Of a stretch of 64,000 nucleotides of DNA, positions 55,361-64,000 are shown piece by piece; the first letter of the stretch is position 1; the number at the start of each line of letters is the position of its first letter. Source of the DNA: Chrysaora quinquecirrha (taxonomy: Eukaryota; Cnidaria; Scyphozoa; Semaeostomeae; Pelagiidae); the NCBI GenBank assembly GCA_014526335.1, contig JACTAT010000048.1, positions 902,440 through 966,439 of the forward strand. The letters are read 5' to 3'. The notes under the pieces are model-generated. The model saw only the letters and a program-made list of their open reading frames with translations, had not been told where the DNA came from and ran no database searches. Both the position numbers and the translations under genes were made by a program.

Positions 55361-55834
55361 GTGACTATAAGGTTGGAGCAAGGTACAGAACCTTCGATAA
55401 TTCACACATTGACTCTAATATCGAGGCTTGTGGGAAAGCTTAAAGATGACTTGGGGTATTTTTTATCCGGCGAACAGCTAATAGTTCACGCAACTGACAC
55501 CAATCTCTGCCAGTACTTCATATCTACACTACATGGGCAAGGTTTACAAAATAACGAGGTGAATAAGTTTTTTGCCTTGATGATTAGACGGAAAATAAAA
55601 TCTCGGCAATCACAAGAAAAGACGTGGGCGTACACATCAGAGGAGGTACTTGAAAGCTTGATACAGGTCCATGGCAGGCAATTTAAAATGTTGTGTTTGC
55701 TTCAATCGATCCAAACTTTGAAGTCAATGAATACAGTTATGCTATTACTAAATCACAGGCAACTGCAATTGCATCTGATTGGCAGGCTTTGCTGGTTAAA
55801 GACAAGTCAGAAAAGCAAACAGTGGCAAGATTGA
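55361..55834 (+). CDS. Hypothetical ORF
   Basis: The open frame continues from upstream (LYDRSLTEQAVESVTIRLEQ) with no ATG. Middle GTEPSIIHTLTLISRLVGKL and LSGEQLIVHATDTNLCQYF; the last part looks frameshifted. Compact helical protein-like composition, no known family. It begins ~10 bp after a transposon-like end, so it may be part of an older element or an exon of a host gene. Confidence 0.35.
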   Translation: MTIRLEQGTEPSIIHTLTLISRLVGKLKDDLGYFLSGEQLIVHATDTNLCQYFISTLHGQGLQNNEVNKFFALMIRRKIKSRQSQEKTWAYTSEEVLESLIQVHGRQFKMLCLLQSIQTLKSMNTVMLLLNHRQLQLHLIGRLCWLKTSQKSKQWQD

Positions 55835-56375
55835 CCATTCACTACCTGTGTCAATGCTACATAAGCTGAATAACAGCATCAGCTACCATGAAGCCCAAAT
55901 GCAAAACAAGCATGGTCAATAATGGTTTCTTCGACTGGTCAAAAAATGATGTTGATGATGAAAGGAGTCCCCACTCATGCAACAGTTGACAACAACGATG
56001 GGAGGCAGAGACAATAATGGGCAAATGCACCAGCTATGATAGCAATCGCACTCTTTTTCAGCCAATACTTCCAGGTAGATTCACTTGACATTTTTCCAAT
56101 ATCGACCGCTTGCACCATTTTTAACGATGTTTGATCTTTATGGATTCTTTGGTTTCTAGTCACTTTTTATGATTTTCGGTGGATTTTTATTTTTTTCAGG
56201 TGAACAGCAGTAAACCTCAGTAGATGAACAAGTAGAAATTCTTGATGAAAATGAAAATGATATAAAAAATGTGCCAGATTATCATATTGGACCACTGCAA
56301 CCTCCTCCAACATTCAGTAGTCACTTAATCGACGAAAGTGGCAATCGTCTCAATGAGTCAAGCAGGATGTTGTAA
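55835..56375. other. No gene supported
   Basis: Short frames only. A TTTTTTTCAG acceptor-like site at ~56200 precedes a Glu/Asn-rich frame with stops. Confidence 0.4.
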
Positions 56376-56450
56376 GGGGCGGATCCAGAAGGTTGCAAAA
56401 GGTGCAGATGCACCAGTCAGATTTGGCTGGCAAAAATATTTGTTTTGTAA
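56376..56450. mobile_element. hAT-like left end fragment
   Basis: AGGGGCGGATCCAGAAGG followed by GATGCACCAGTCAGATTT, close to the left end of the hAT at 32545. The first base is A instead of C. The related right-type end CTGGATCCACCGCTG lies at ~58603-58617. Flanks do not match, so I do not assert a pair. Confidence 0.5.
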
Positions 56451-57729
56451 TAAATATATTTTTTGCAGGTTATTTTTACTTTAACAGTATAATTTTACTG
56501 CATATTTTGATTTGGGCCAAGGGAATCAGTGTTCTTCTGCCAAAGTGGAGACAAGAATTATATTTCATTGTCACGTTCGTTCTCCCCCTTCATTATCGTC
56601 ATTATTAAAGAGTCGAGAAATGAGAGAGAAAGTGCCTATAATAAGTCAACTGAATTTTTGCATGATTTCAAAATGGGGAACGTGAAGCAGCTGACAAGCC
56701 ATTAGGTACAGCCATCTCCCAAAATATAAAACAATAGTAAACTTCATGCCACACGCCATGAACTTGCGCAGAACTTATGTTTCAGACTTTACTTTACTTC
56801 CAATCATTAATAGCTCCCTATTGATTACTTAAAATGATGTTGTGTTCATTAGAGTTTAGGGGGATGCCACTTCAAAGCAATCAAAAGACAGCATGGGATT
56901 TCCTTTTTTCTAGTTTTTGCGGGCAAGGCTTTCATCTTTGTTCCTTTTTACTAATGTACTTTATAAGGAAAGCTATCTTCTTAACTAAAAAGTTTACCAA
57001 CATTTCAGCTCTAGTTGCTTTAATTTTAACCAGTTGGTTATTGAAAAAAAATAAGTTCAAGCTGTTTCATGGAAAATACCAAAGGAAGACAAGCCAAAAA
57101 TCTCAGTATCATAAAAATATATACAGAAAACCTAAAAAACTATATTAAACTACAAACAATACATGATAACTATATGTACAATTGCAAGGTAATAAGTAAT
57201 GATTATAATAAAGATTAAAGCTGAAAAAATTACTTGGGCTGGGCTCCTTCATGATAATCCTGGGGGGTATCATTTATTCTAAGATGATAAATTTTGTTTT
57301 CAGTCCAAATAACTGTCAGATGAATCACAGACAGATAAAAATACATTAAGGAATTTTTATGAACTATATTTGTTTTACAAAGTTTTGCAAAGTCAACAGT
57401 TGAATCCCCGATGAAGCTAAGACTAAGAGTTGGTGTTGCCTGAAAATTTATGTTTTTGTTGGAGTTAATTTGACAAAAATCTTTTTGCTTTTCCAAAGGA
57501 TTTTTTTCTGCAATTTTTCGTTCTTCGTCAACTCACGAAGATGCAAGATGCAACCTTGAAAAATGCAACTTGCATGAAAAGTAAATACTGACTAATTACC
57601 TTAACAACAGAAATGATTACATTAACATCAATTAGCATAGATTAAAGATTAGCGTGGAGTCTTCCTACAATTTAGGGGGGCTTACTCGAGGATTTATGGT
57701 ATCATTTATCTTTAAAAACGCTCAAAATG
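56451..57729. other. AT-rich stretch, no gene supported
   Basis: One Lys/Phe-rich frame (56834-57148) and others of low complexity; none has domain features. Confidence 0.4.
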
Positions 57730-58077
57730 TCATTGTGTACAGCTTTTGCAAACATACTCTGACTCCTGGTCAAAACTTGCACAAGCACTAAGCACCCAAA
57801 CACCACACATTGAACATTCTAACCTATCCACAAATTCGTTATTTGTTTTGTCATCTGTGTCAAAACAGATATCACAAGCAGTTGCTGTTTGCTCGGATAA
57901 GCTTTTCTTTATGTTTTTCACGTCATCAAGAGATGGCTTTGAAAGAGTATCCTTTTTCTTTGCTGTCTTCTTCTTGGTGCTAAAGAATTTTCGTTGTTTT
58001 TCAAAAATTTTGTTTGAAGGAAACCTTCCCTTTAAACTCAGCCGTAGAATTTTTGTAGTCATCGTTTCTGAAGACAA
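57730..58077 (-). CDS. PHD-like zinc finger C-terminal fragment
   Basis: 115 codons: a basic start (KGRFPSNKIFEKQRKFFS, then KKKTAKKKD) followed by CDICFDTDD..LECSMCGVWVLSACA..YVCKSC. The spacing C-x2-C..C-x2-C-x7-C..C-x2-C is PHD/zinc-knuckle-like, with Leu where the usual His would be. Similar tails end pogo/Tigger-like and other transposase proteins. The N-terminal catalytic part is absent here, so it is a fragment of an unidentified element. Confidence 0.5.
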   Translation of the reverse strand: MSSETMTTKILRLSLKGRFPSNKIFEKQRKFFSTKKKTAKKKDTLSKPSLDDVKNIKKSLSEQTATACDICFDTDDKTNNEFVDRLECSMCGVWVLSACASFDQESEYVCKSCTQ

Positions 58078-58649
58078 TCCATGAAGAACAGTGAGAGCAT
58101 TATATAAATTTAATTGTTATGCTGTGGTTTCCGACCTACGGATCTGGAAACAAACTTATACAATTCAAACGCCTGTGGATGTCGCTGCTGTATACACTCA
58201 AATAACATGCTCGAGAGCTATTCCCCTACACGATCTCTACGCGCCCAACTTCGCAGGAGGGAACGCAATTTAAAGATAGAACAGAATTAATAATTAGAGG
58301 AGACTTACCTGTAAGTTGAACTTTGATTGTAATTCTATGAGTCATTAGCCAGGAGTGAAGGAGTTGTACGCCCTCCCATATAAATCATTATTATTTCAAT
58401 TTGGGAAAGGTTATTAAAGTTCCCCAACCCGACCCCCTCCTTCCTATTTTTCCGAGACTGTTGCCAATGCATAACTTGGAAGTCTGGTTGGCTCCTGAGA
58501 TGCGCTCTCGTACAACGACGTAACGACATAGACAATACAGAAGGGCGTGGTCCGAAAGAAAAATTTAGGTCTAAGTTTTGCCCCTGTGAGATTTTGGGCT
58601 GGATCCACCGCTGCCTTCAAAACTCGATGAAAATTTTTTTAGGGACATG
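58078..58649. other. Element junctions, no gene
   Basis: Includes AGGGCGTGGTC and CTGGATCCACCGCTG (~58603-58617), sequences typical of the hAT-like ends in this window. Confidence 0.4.
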
Positions 58650-59784
58650 TTAGAATGCCCACTTCTCTTGGCGTTTCAGCATCTCAGATCGGAAATAGGC
58701 ATTAAAAGATGGATATGAGGATTCTGCAAAAGAGCAAAATTCCTGCAGCTTGACCTTAAAATCTGTCAAGTTGGTTTCTATCTGTAGGGTTATTAAAGTT
58801 TTGTAAAACTGAACTTTTTCTGGAACTCCCTTCACATGCTGGTATCTATTTTTTTCGGATTGCCTTGTCTACATGCCAGGAGCAAATAAGATTCCTTTTT
58901 GGCTTCTGAAAGTTCCTTACACAAGCGTTGTAGAAGGACTCTGCATCATCACTCATGAAATCTGTGACGGCCATCTCTCTCCTTAAGGGATCAAAAGAAT
59001 GGATCCAAGGCACATACATCATCGTGATTGGATATGAGCCATGCAACAGGGATGCCTTCTCCAAATTGATCTTTCACAAGCACTGTAACCAGGAGAAAAT
59101 CATATCCGGTTGTAGAGAGGGTAGAGTCTACACATATCAACTTTTCACCAAATTCTTTCATAGTATCCCTTTGGAACTCTGCGTGTATACCAAGAAGAAA
59201 GTCACTTTCTGGAAGATCATACCCACTTGCGCCATGTAGTTTATAGCACAAAACGCAATTATACTGTTGGTCTCGTAAGCTCTGAACCCAACAATCACTT
59301 GTGGCTTCACTGAATTATCACGAATTTCATCAAGAATCGCGCCAACAGGTATATTCTTTGCCAAATTTCTTGCAATATTCTGGCGCAGATCTTCAGACAT
59401 CCTTAAATGTCCAAGTTTGCAGTCATGTCCAATGTGCAACAGAGAAAATTCAACATTAACAGTTTTTGAAACAATTTCGCTTATGACTTTCATGTAAGCA
59501 CTGCATTTTTCATTTATTTTTGAGGATCCTTGGATTTTCAATGATCTTTTATCATTACCACGCCTTCTTATATCTCCTGATCGGCTGCAGTAAAATCTAC
59601 GTATCTCAAAATCTGTGCTTTTCTCCATCTGTCTATATTGAACAAACAAAGAGTTCGTTTCTTTCTCAACTTCTTGTTTCCATTTCAAGAAGTCTTCATA
59701 AGTGTCGAAGGCTTTTGCTCCTATTTTGACATTTTTCCGTGATCTTCTGAAAGATGGGCTGAAAGCTCTTTCATAGTCTTGCAA
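58650..59784 (-). pseudogene. MULE-type transposase, broken
   Basis: N-terminal FAR1/FLYWCH-like region (YEDFLKWKQEVEKETNSLFV; RRFYCSRSGD; HIGHDCKLGHLRM), then the MULE DDE core: EKLICVDSTLSTTGYDFLL (first Asp), FGEGIPVAWLISN, DFMSDDAESFYNAC (second Asp) and LICSWHVDKAIRKK. The tail PEKVQFYKTL..YPSFNAYFRSEML follows. Frameshifts near 59210 and 59010 and a break near 58845. The 5' border is an acceptor-like CTCTTGTAG just upstream of LQDYERAF (59784), so earlier exons are expected but not found. No TIRs assigned. Confidence 0.85.
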
Positions 59785-60914
59785 CTACAAGAGGAAAATG
59801 GATTAATCGCTATACATCTTAGAGATTTCTACCATTCATTTACTAGTACACAATTTTGCAAGCAATCAACATTAAGTTTAAAACATGCATGTACCTGAAT
59901 TTATTGCATATGGAGCATTTGACAGGATTTCCAGATTTTGGCTCATATTTGGCGCATGTTTGCACTTCTTGTGTTTGTAGAGACAATTTCTGGACCTTAG
60001 TATTGACTCAGAGTGGACATTGATAGATATTGCTCATTTCTTTACTCTGGGTGGCAAATATATCAGAGTTAATTTCTTTTGATTTCAAGCTTAAGAAAGG
60101 ATGTTTCAAAGACGGGCATTTAATTTTTACAGTATTTTTCTAAACTACTTTACCAAAGCAAATCATATCACTTGTGTAGCAGAAGAGAGACAATAGAAAC
60201 TACTGGAAAGAAATAAAGACAGATTGGTAGTCATTAAACATCAGCCAGGGGTATCTCACGAAAGCTAGGCCATGAAATTCAATTTATACTGAATATGAAA
60301 CCTATCATGGTAATGATTGTTGGGTATACCTTATTACATGAAATTGATACATTAGTTAGGGTGATTTGTCTTAATAAAAGTTAATTGGTGTTTATTTGGC
60401 CCGTGTAAATTTCATTTACACTATTTGATGTATCACTTTTATTTCATGTTGTAATGTATTTGTTCTAATGTAATGTAATGATAAGTTGAACAAAAACACT
60501 GATCTGGATTAGATACATCTAATATCAGCAAGATAAAATAAGAGAACTAAGATAGTCCAACTTTTCTGACCCGGTTTACTCACTTTTGCAGTGGCTATTC
60601 CCCCTTGTTTTCCTGCCTCGTTTAGGAATCCAATGACATCATCGTATTCCCTGAACAATGGAGAACAAAACTAGTTAAATCTTGTATTGTTTTTTCATTG
60701 TTAGCTGCTGGTCCGAGCGATTGAAAAGCGAACAATTTGAGGCATTGTGTTGGGTAAGTCTTAAGCAAAGTGACAATATTAAATCATGTATCCATCGCGC
60801 AGTCCTATTTTTGTTGCTATGTCCCAGATGCTGCTTGATTCGCGCCAGGCTTAACTCGGCCAACACAAGAGACAATCAGGGGGTGCAACCACAAAAACTT
60901 TGACGACAAGTAAA
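59785..60914. other. Non-coding stretch before the 376-codon ORF
   Basis: AT-rich sequence without frames of note. The last 100 bp are more balanced in base composition and could hold the promoter of the next ORF. Confidence 0.4.
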
Positions 60915-62042
60915 ATGGACAATCAAGATGGAAGCTATGGCAATTGTGAAACTCAGGCATCACATTGCATATCGCAAAGTGTCAGAAAAAAATTGTTGGA
61001 ACAAATAAAGAGAAGAACCACACAGGCAGCAAGGGACAGGAAAGAAAACACAAGCACAACAACAGTAACTAGGCCTACTACTGCAACAGGAGGAGAGGAG
61101 CAGCAGCCTCTGATGAAGAACATTGAGGCTAGTTCCCCTATTCCTATTTTTAAAAACATTCATGATGCTTTGAAGGGCAAGAAGTTGCAAGATGTTGTTG
61201 CAACAGAATTAATATTAGATAATGGAAAGACTTATTTAGAACTAAAGAGACCATTTCCTGATTGGAAGGACATAACAAAGGGAGGACCCATGCACTCTGC
61301 TCGTGCAATTGTTGACGAGCTGGGCCACGCAAAATTGCAAGTGCTTCACCATCCAGAGTGGGAGACAGACCTATATGATAGAGGTAATGTTAATATGGAT
61401 AATCTTGAGGCACTTATTGGTTTACTGGACCATAACCACTACCTTTGTATTGGAATGAGTCCTGATGATTTCAAAGACATCTCTAAAGATATGCACGTTG
61501 AACTAAAGAACAGAAATGAACACAAATTTCCTTTTCCAAGAGTGACATCAAGGAAATGTCAGGTGTGGTTCAAATCTTCAAAGAATTTGAGTAAAGTACA
61601 AAGGCTTCAAGGGGCAACTTGCAGTGAATGCAAATACTTCTTTGGCTATGTCAGGAGAATGAATGCAAGAGAAGATGGTGAATTAAAGCAGAAACGCCTA
61701 AGAGCATCATCTATTTTTCCTATTACAAAGCTAACACCAAAAAGCAGGCAGAGACGCCTGTTAACAAATTCCTGGAAGAGAGTTGATTTACAACACAAGG
61801 TAAAACAGTATGAGGAAAAGCTAATGGATTTTCAGATTCAATTGGATGACAAACAGCATGATGAGATGGAGAAAGTTGTTGAATGGATTAATAGAAATGC
61901 TGTGAATGATCTAGACAAATTACAGTGCAGCAATACACTTGAAAACAGTCCAGAGGTGACTGATGTTGTGAGAGAAAATTGGAACAGGGACACCATTCAC
62001 AGGGGGCAGTTTTACAAAGATCAGCTTGTAAACTATGGTTAG
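60915..62042 (+). CDS. Unknown intact ORF, ~376 aa
   Basis: Start preferred at MDNQDGSYG (60915). Thr/Arg/Lys-rich N-terminus, a central domain with IPIFKNIHDALKGKKLQD, PFPDWKDITKGGPMHSAR and LIGLLDHNHYLCIGMS, a CSECKYFFGYVRR pair, a PITKLTPKSRQRRLLTN patch, then a coiled-coil (KYEEKL-like: VKQYEEKLMDFQIQLDD) with DDKQHDEMEKVV. Similar proteins occur as unnamed multi-copy genes in invertebrates (recollection). The end NYG-TAG overlaps a donor-like G|GTTAGT, so more exons are possible. It is one of the few undamaged frames here. Function unknown. Confidence 0.6.
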   Translation: MDNQDGSYGNCETQASHCISQSVRKKLLEQIKRRTTQAARDRKENTSTTTVTRPTTATGGEEQQPLMKNIEASSPIPIFKNIHDALKGKKLQDVVATELILDNGKTYLELKRPFPDWKDITKGGPMHSARAIVDELGHAKLQVLHHPEWETDLYDRGNVNMDNLEALIGLLDHNHYLCIGMSPDDFKDISKDMHVELKNRNEHKFPFPRVTSRKCQVWFKSSKNLSKVQRLQGATCSECKYFFGYVRRMNAREDGELKQKRLRASSIFPITKLTPKSRQRRLLTNSWKRVDLQHKVKQYEEKLMDFQIQLDDKQHDEMEKVVEWINRNAVNDLDKLQCSNTLENSPEVTDVVRENWNRDTIHRGQFYKDQLVNYG

Positions 62043-62730
62043 TAAATTTTTCAAGTATCAGTTTAATATTACTGTGAACTACTTTACATGAGCACCACGC
62101 CAGGCAGTTATATGAGCCGAAAACTTCGGGTTCTGGGGGTATTCCCCCAGGAAAATCTTTGTGGCCACGCCCTTTAGATTGGCCTAAAATGCTATCAAAA
62201 TGTTTCAATGAATATTAATCATGTTCTTCCACAATATTTTTAGCTATTTCTCCACATGTCCATCCTGAATCGCATAAGATCGCATATTGCTTATTTTGAA
62301 GTTGGTTTTCTATCAAGTTTCAACATAAGTTGCTTTCAGTTGAATTTCTGGGTATTGAAATAAAGTAGTGCAGGACTAAAACATCGAAAATTTTTGTTTC
62401 TAGCAACAATGGAACGCCTTTGACCTGTCTTCCGTTATCCATACATTTCCATTCCGCGCTTATCAGAAATACATAAGACAAAATCAAATTTGTGGATAAT
62501 AGATCAACAATCAAATAATCATTTGAAACTGGGGTCTTCAGTATGTCTTCTGTTTGGAATATGAAGAACATCAGTATGCCTTCTGCATCTGGTTGAGAGC
62601 AACTTCATGGCTGCATTTATTTACCAAAGTAGTCTATCCTTGTTTCATTCCTCTCACCGAATTCACAAGCAATTGCTTTGATGTCAACCCTGTCCATATC
62701 ACCCTTCTGAATGTTAGCAAATGATGTCAT
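62043..62730. repeat. hAT-like terminal region with hairpins, no gene
   Basis: CTGGGGGTATTCCCCCAG (62133-62150) is a palindrome. CCGAAAACTTCGG is next to it, then GTGGCCACGCCCTTTAG, a subterminal-type sequence also seen near 18095. Probably the 3' border of the hAT pseudogene downstream. Confidence 0.4.
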
Positions 62731-64000
62731 TCAAATGATTTGCTCCCGTCTTTGCTCGTAGCCATGTTTTAAGTCGTCGGATAGCGCTAAATGTGCGCTC
62801 ACAGGATGCTGAGGAGAGGGGCACGGTATAGTACAACTTGATGATCTTGATCTTAACAGGATTTGTTCTATACTCTTTACCAAGGAAAGATTTTCCTGCT
62901 CGAACCTTTCGCTTACGCTTTGAACAATCGCGTCAATTGTTTCATAGTAGGATTGGCGCATCTGGTCAATGCTCCCATCGTCTGCTGTATCAGTTGTGTG
63001 AAGCCTCTCAATCAGAACACTTTCTCCACACTCCATCCATCTTGGGACTTTCCTTTGCCGGCCCATATCAGCCTTTTTCTCCAACCCAGGGACATTCCTG
63101 GCTTCATCGAGAATGCGCTGAAATTCTCTCTCGTTCCTCATTTATTCTGAACTTCTTCAAACAGGAGAACTCGTTTAGGGTAAGCTCCCACAATTGCATA
63201 CAATGATTGGCATAGATCCAGAGATGCTGACAATGAAGGACACTCCTTCATTGCATCTCTAACGATTAACTCATTGCAATGGGCGAAGCAGTGAACACAT
63301 ATAGCATCTGGGCAACATCAGCCTTGAGCTTTCTTGCTAAAGATTTCATTGCAAAAGCTCCATCAAAGCCCATCGCTGCCATTTTCTGGCCATCCAAACA
63401 TGATCTAAAGAGGATATCTTTCGTGTACTTTAGAAACGCATCAGATGATAGGCCTTCGGTGCATTCAAAAATCCCAACAAAGTCTTCAGAAACTTCATAG
63501 TCATCATTGCATGTCCTGACAGAGAAAGATAGCTGCTCTTTTTTGGACACATCTGCTGATTCTTTGGCAAGGATGGAGTAGAAGTCTTTCTCCAGGATAC
63601 CTTCCAACAAATTTCTTCAAGCTTTCAAAACTAGCATCTGTTTTTGCTCCTCTAGAATGTTGTGTGCCGTTACATAGTGTTTTTCTTTGACAAGCAGCTC
63701 CAGACCTTTGTCATGAATCGCTTTGTCTAGTTCAAACTGGTATATGTTAGAATCTGAATCAGATTTCCCTTGAATAGCAACGCCTTGACGCAACAGTGTC
63801 TTCAGTAATTGAAGATGAGAAATGAGCCCTTGTTTTGGAAGCTGCTGCCTTTCAAGTTGAAGTGAACTGAATGTTGCCGTGAGGGTGTGTTTCGCCCTTG
63901 CCATTGCAGCACATGCAGCTTTGTGAACAAAGCTTTCCTCATGGTCCTATAATTTTTTGGCGCCTTTCTTCCAGTTGTCAAAACCTTCTAAATATTTGGA
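62731..64000 (-). pseudogene. DUF4371/TTF hAT transposase (ZMYM1-like), broken, off the right edge
   Basis: From the right edge leftward: the end of a TTF-type finger (FDNWKKGAKKL, HEESFVHKAA), a helical part (63904-63617), and the DUF4371 core from 63610 (YSILAKESADVSKKEQLSF; MGFDGAFAMKSLARKLK). A middle part (63141-62800: GRQRKVPRWM..) and the hAT dimer motif, TVPLSSASCERTFSAIRRLK in a second frame near 62800-62760, complete it. Frameshifts near 63612, 63290 and 62840. Distinct in sequence from the hAT at 34-37 kb. Confidence 0.85.

Noticed and set aside
56376..58617. One hAT-like element bounded by the two GGATCC-type ends
   Set aside because: The ends differ (AGGGGCGGATCC versus CAGCGGTGGATCC), flanks show no shared duplication, and no matching coding sequence lies between.
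1..64000. tRNA, rRNA or other structured RNA genes
   Set aside because: I saw no cloverleaf-like or rRNA-like sequence on reading, but no covariance search was possible.

Overview
The window is eukaryotic, almost certainly metazoan. It has spliced genes with GT-AG introns, satellite arrays and DNA transposons and retrotransposons of animal type. I could not name one ordinary host gene. The mix (Helitron, BEL/Pao, a tyrosine-recombinase-type retroelement, hAT with TTF/DUF4371 domains, Kolobok, ISL2EU, a MULE, an HUH-SF3 Rep relic, and a DUF6589-like plus Ulp1/SWIM/PHD pair) would suit a marine invertebrate such as a cnidarian, sponge or mollusc; that is inference. The region reads as a nested transposon graveyard with a few fairly young insertions.

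Layout. 0-3.8 kb: a broken Helitron Rep/helicase gene on the minus strand with an intron and frameshifts, running off the left edge. 4.4-7.2 kb: MITE-like inverted repeats and one coiled-coil ORF. 7.8-10.0 kb: a 159-bp satellite with a six-monomer higher-order repeat. 10.8-13.9 kb: two direct copies of a ~1-kb repeat around a 51-bp minisatellite. 13.9-16.1 kb: a 5'-truncated BEL/Pao element with its 3' LTR. 16.3-19.1 kb: foldback and MITE-type elements, including a 1,087-bp element with hAT-like ends and a 6-bp target duplication.

19.5-31.8 kb is the most striking part. A ~12.25-kb DNA transposon with ~620-bp terminal inverted repeats carries a spliced gene resembling DUF6589-type proteins. 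A second, 7.8-kb element sits inside the last coding exon of that gene, flanked by a clean 8-bp duplication (CAATAATT). The inner element carries a Ulp1-protease/C2H2/SWIM/PHD gene. The 5' part of that gene is an array of 16 near-identical 157-bp units, each a 63-nt in-frame exon plus a ~94-nt intron with canonical splice sites: an exon-intron satellite.

32.5-41.75 kb: a hAT element (5-bp flanking repeat) whose broken gene joins an OTU-like domain to a TTF/DUF4371 transposase in one frame. It is interrupted at 37,344-41,622 by a retroelement with split direct repeats (A1-ORFs-B1-A2-B2) that encodes Gag-like and RT/RNase H proteins but no visible tyrosine recombinase. 41.85-43.1 kb: a decayed HUH endonuclease/SF3 helicase gene. 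44-45.5 kb and 46.6-47.1 kb: two foldback structures built from simple repeats, with an orphan 5' LTR between them. 47.1-47.6 kb: a second BEL/Pao fragment.

48.17-52.04 kb: an ISL2EU-type transposon with AT flanks, a THAP-DDE gene and a divergent SWIM-YqaJ-PHD gene. 52.07-55.15 kb: a Kolobok-type element with TTAA flanks. 55.2-64 kb: fragments of hAT-like, MULE and zinc-finger elements, one intact 376-codon ORF of unknown function, and a DUF4371 hAT pseudogene running off the right edge. Recurrent themes are C-terminal PHD/RING-like fingers in unrelated elements and tandem arrays with periods close to 157 bp.
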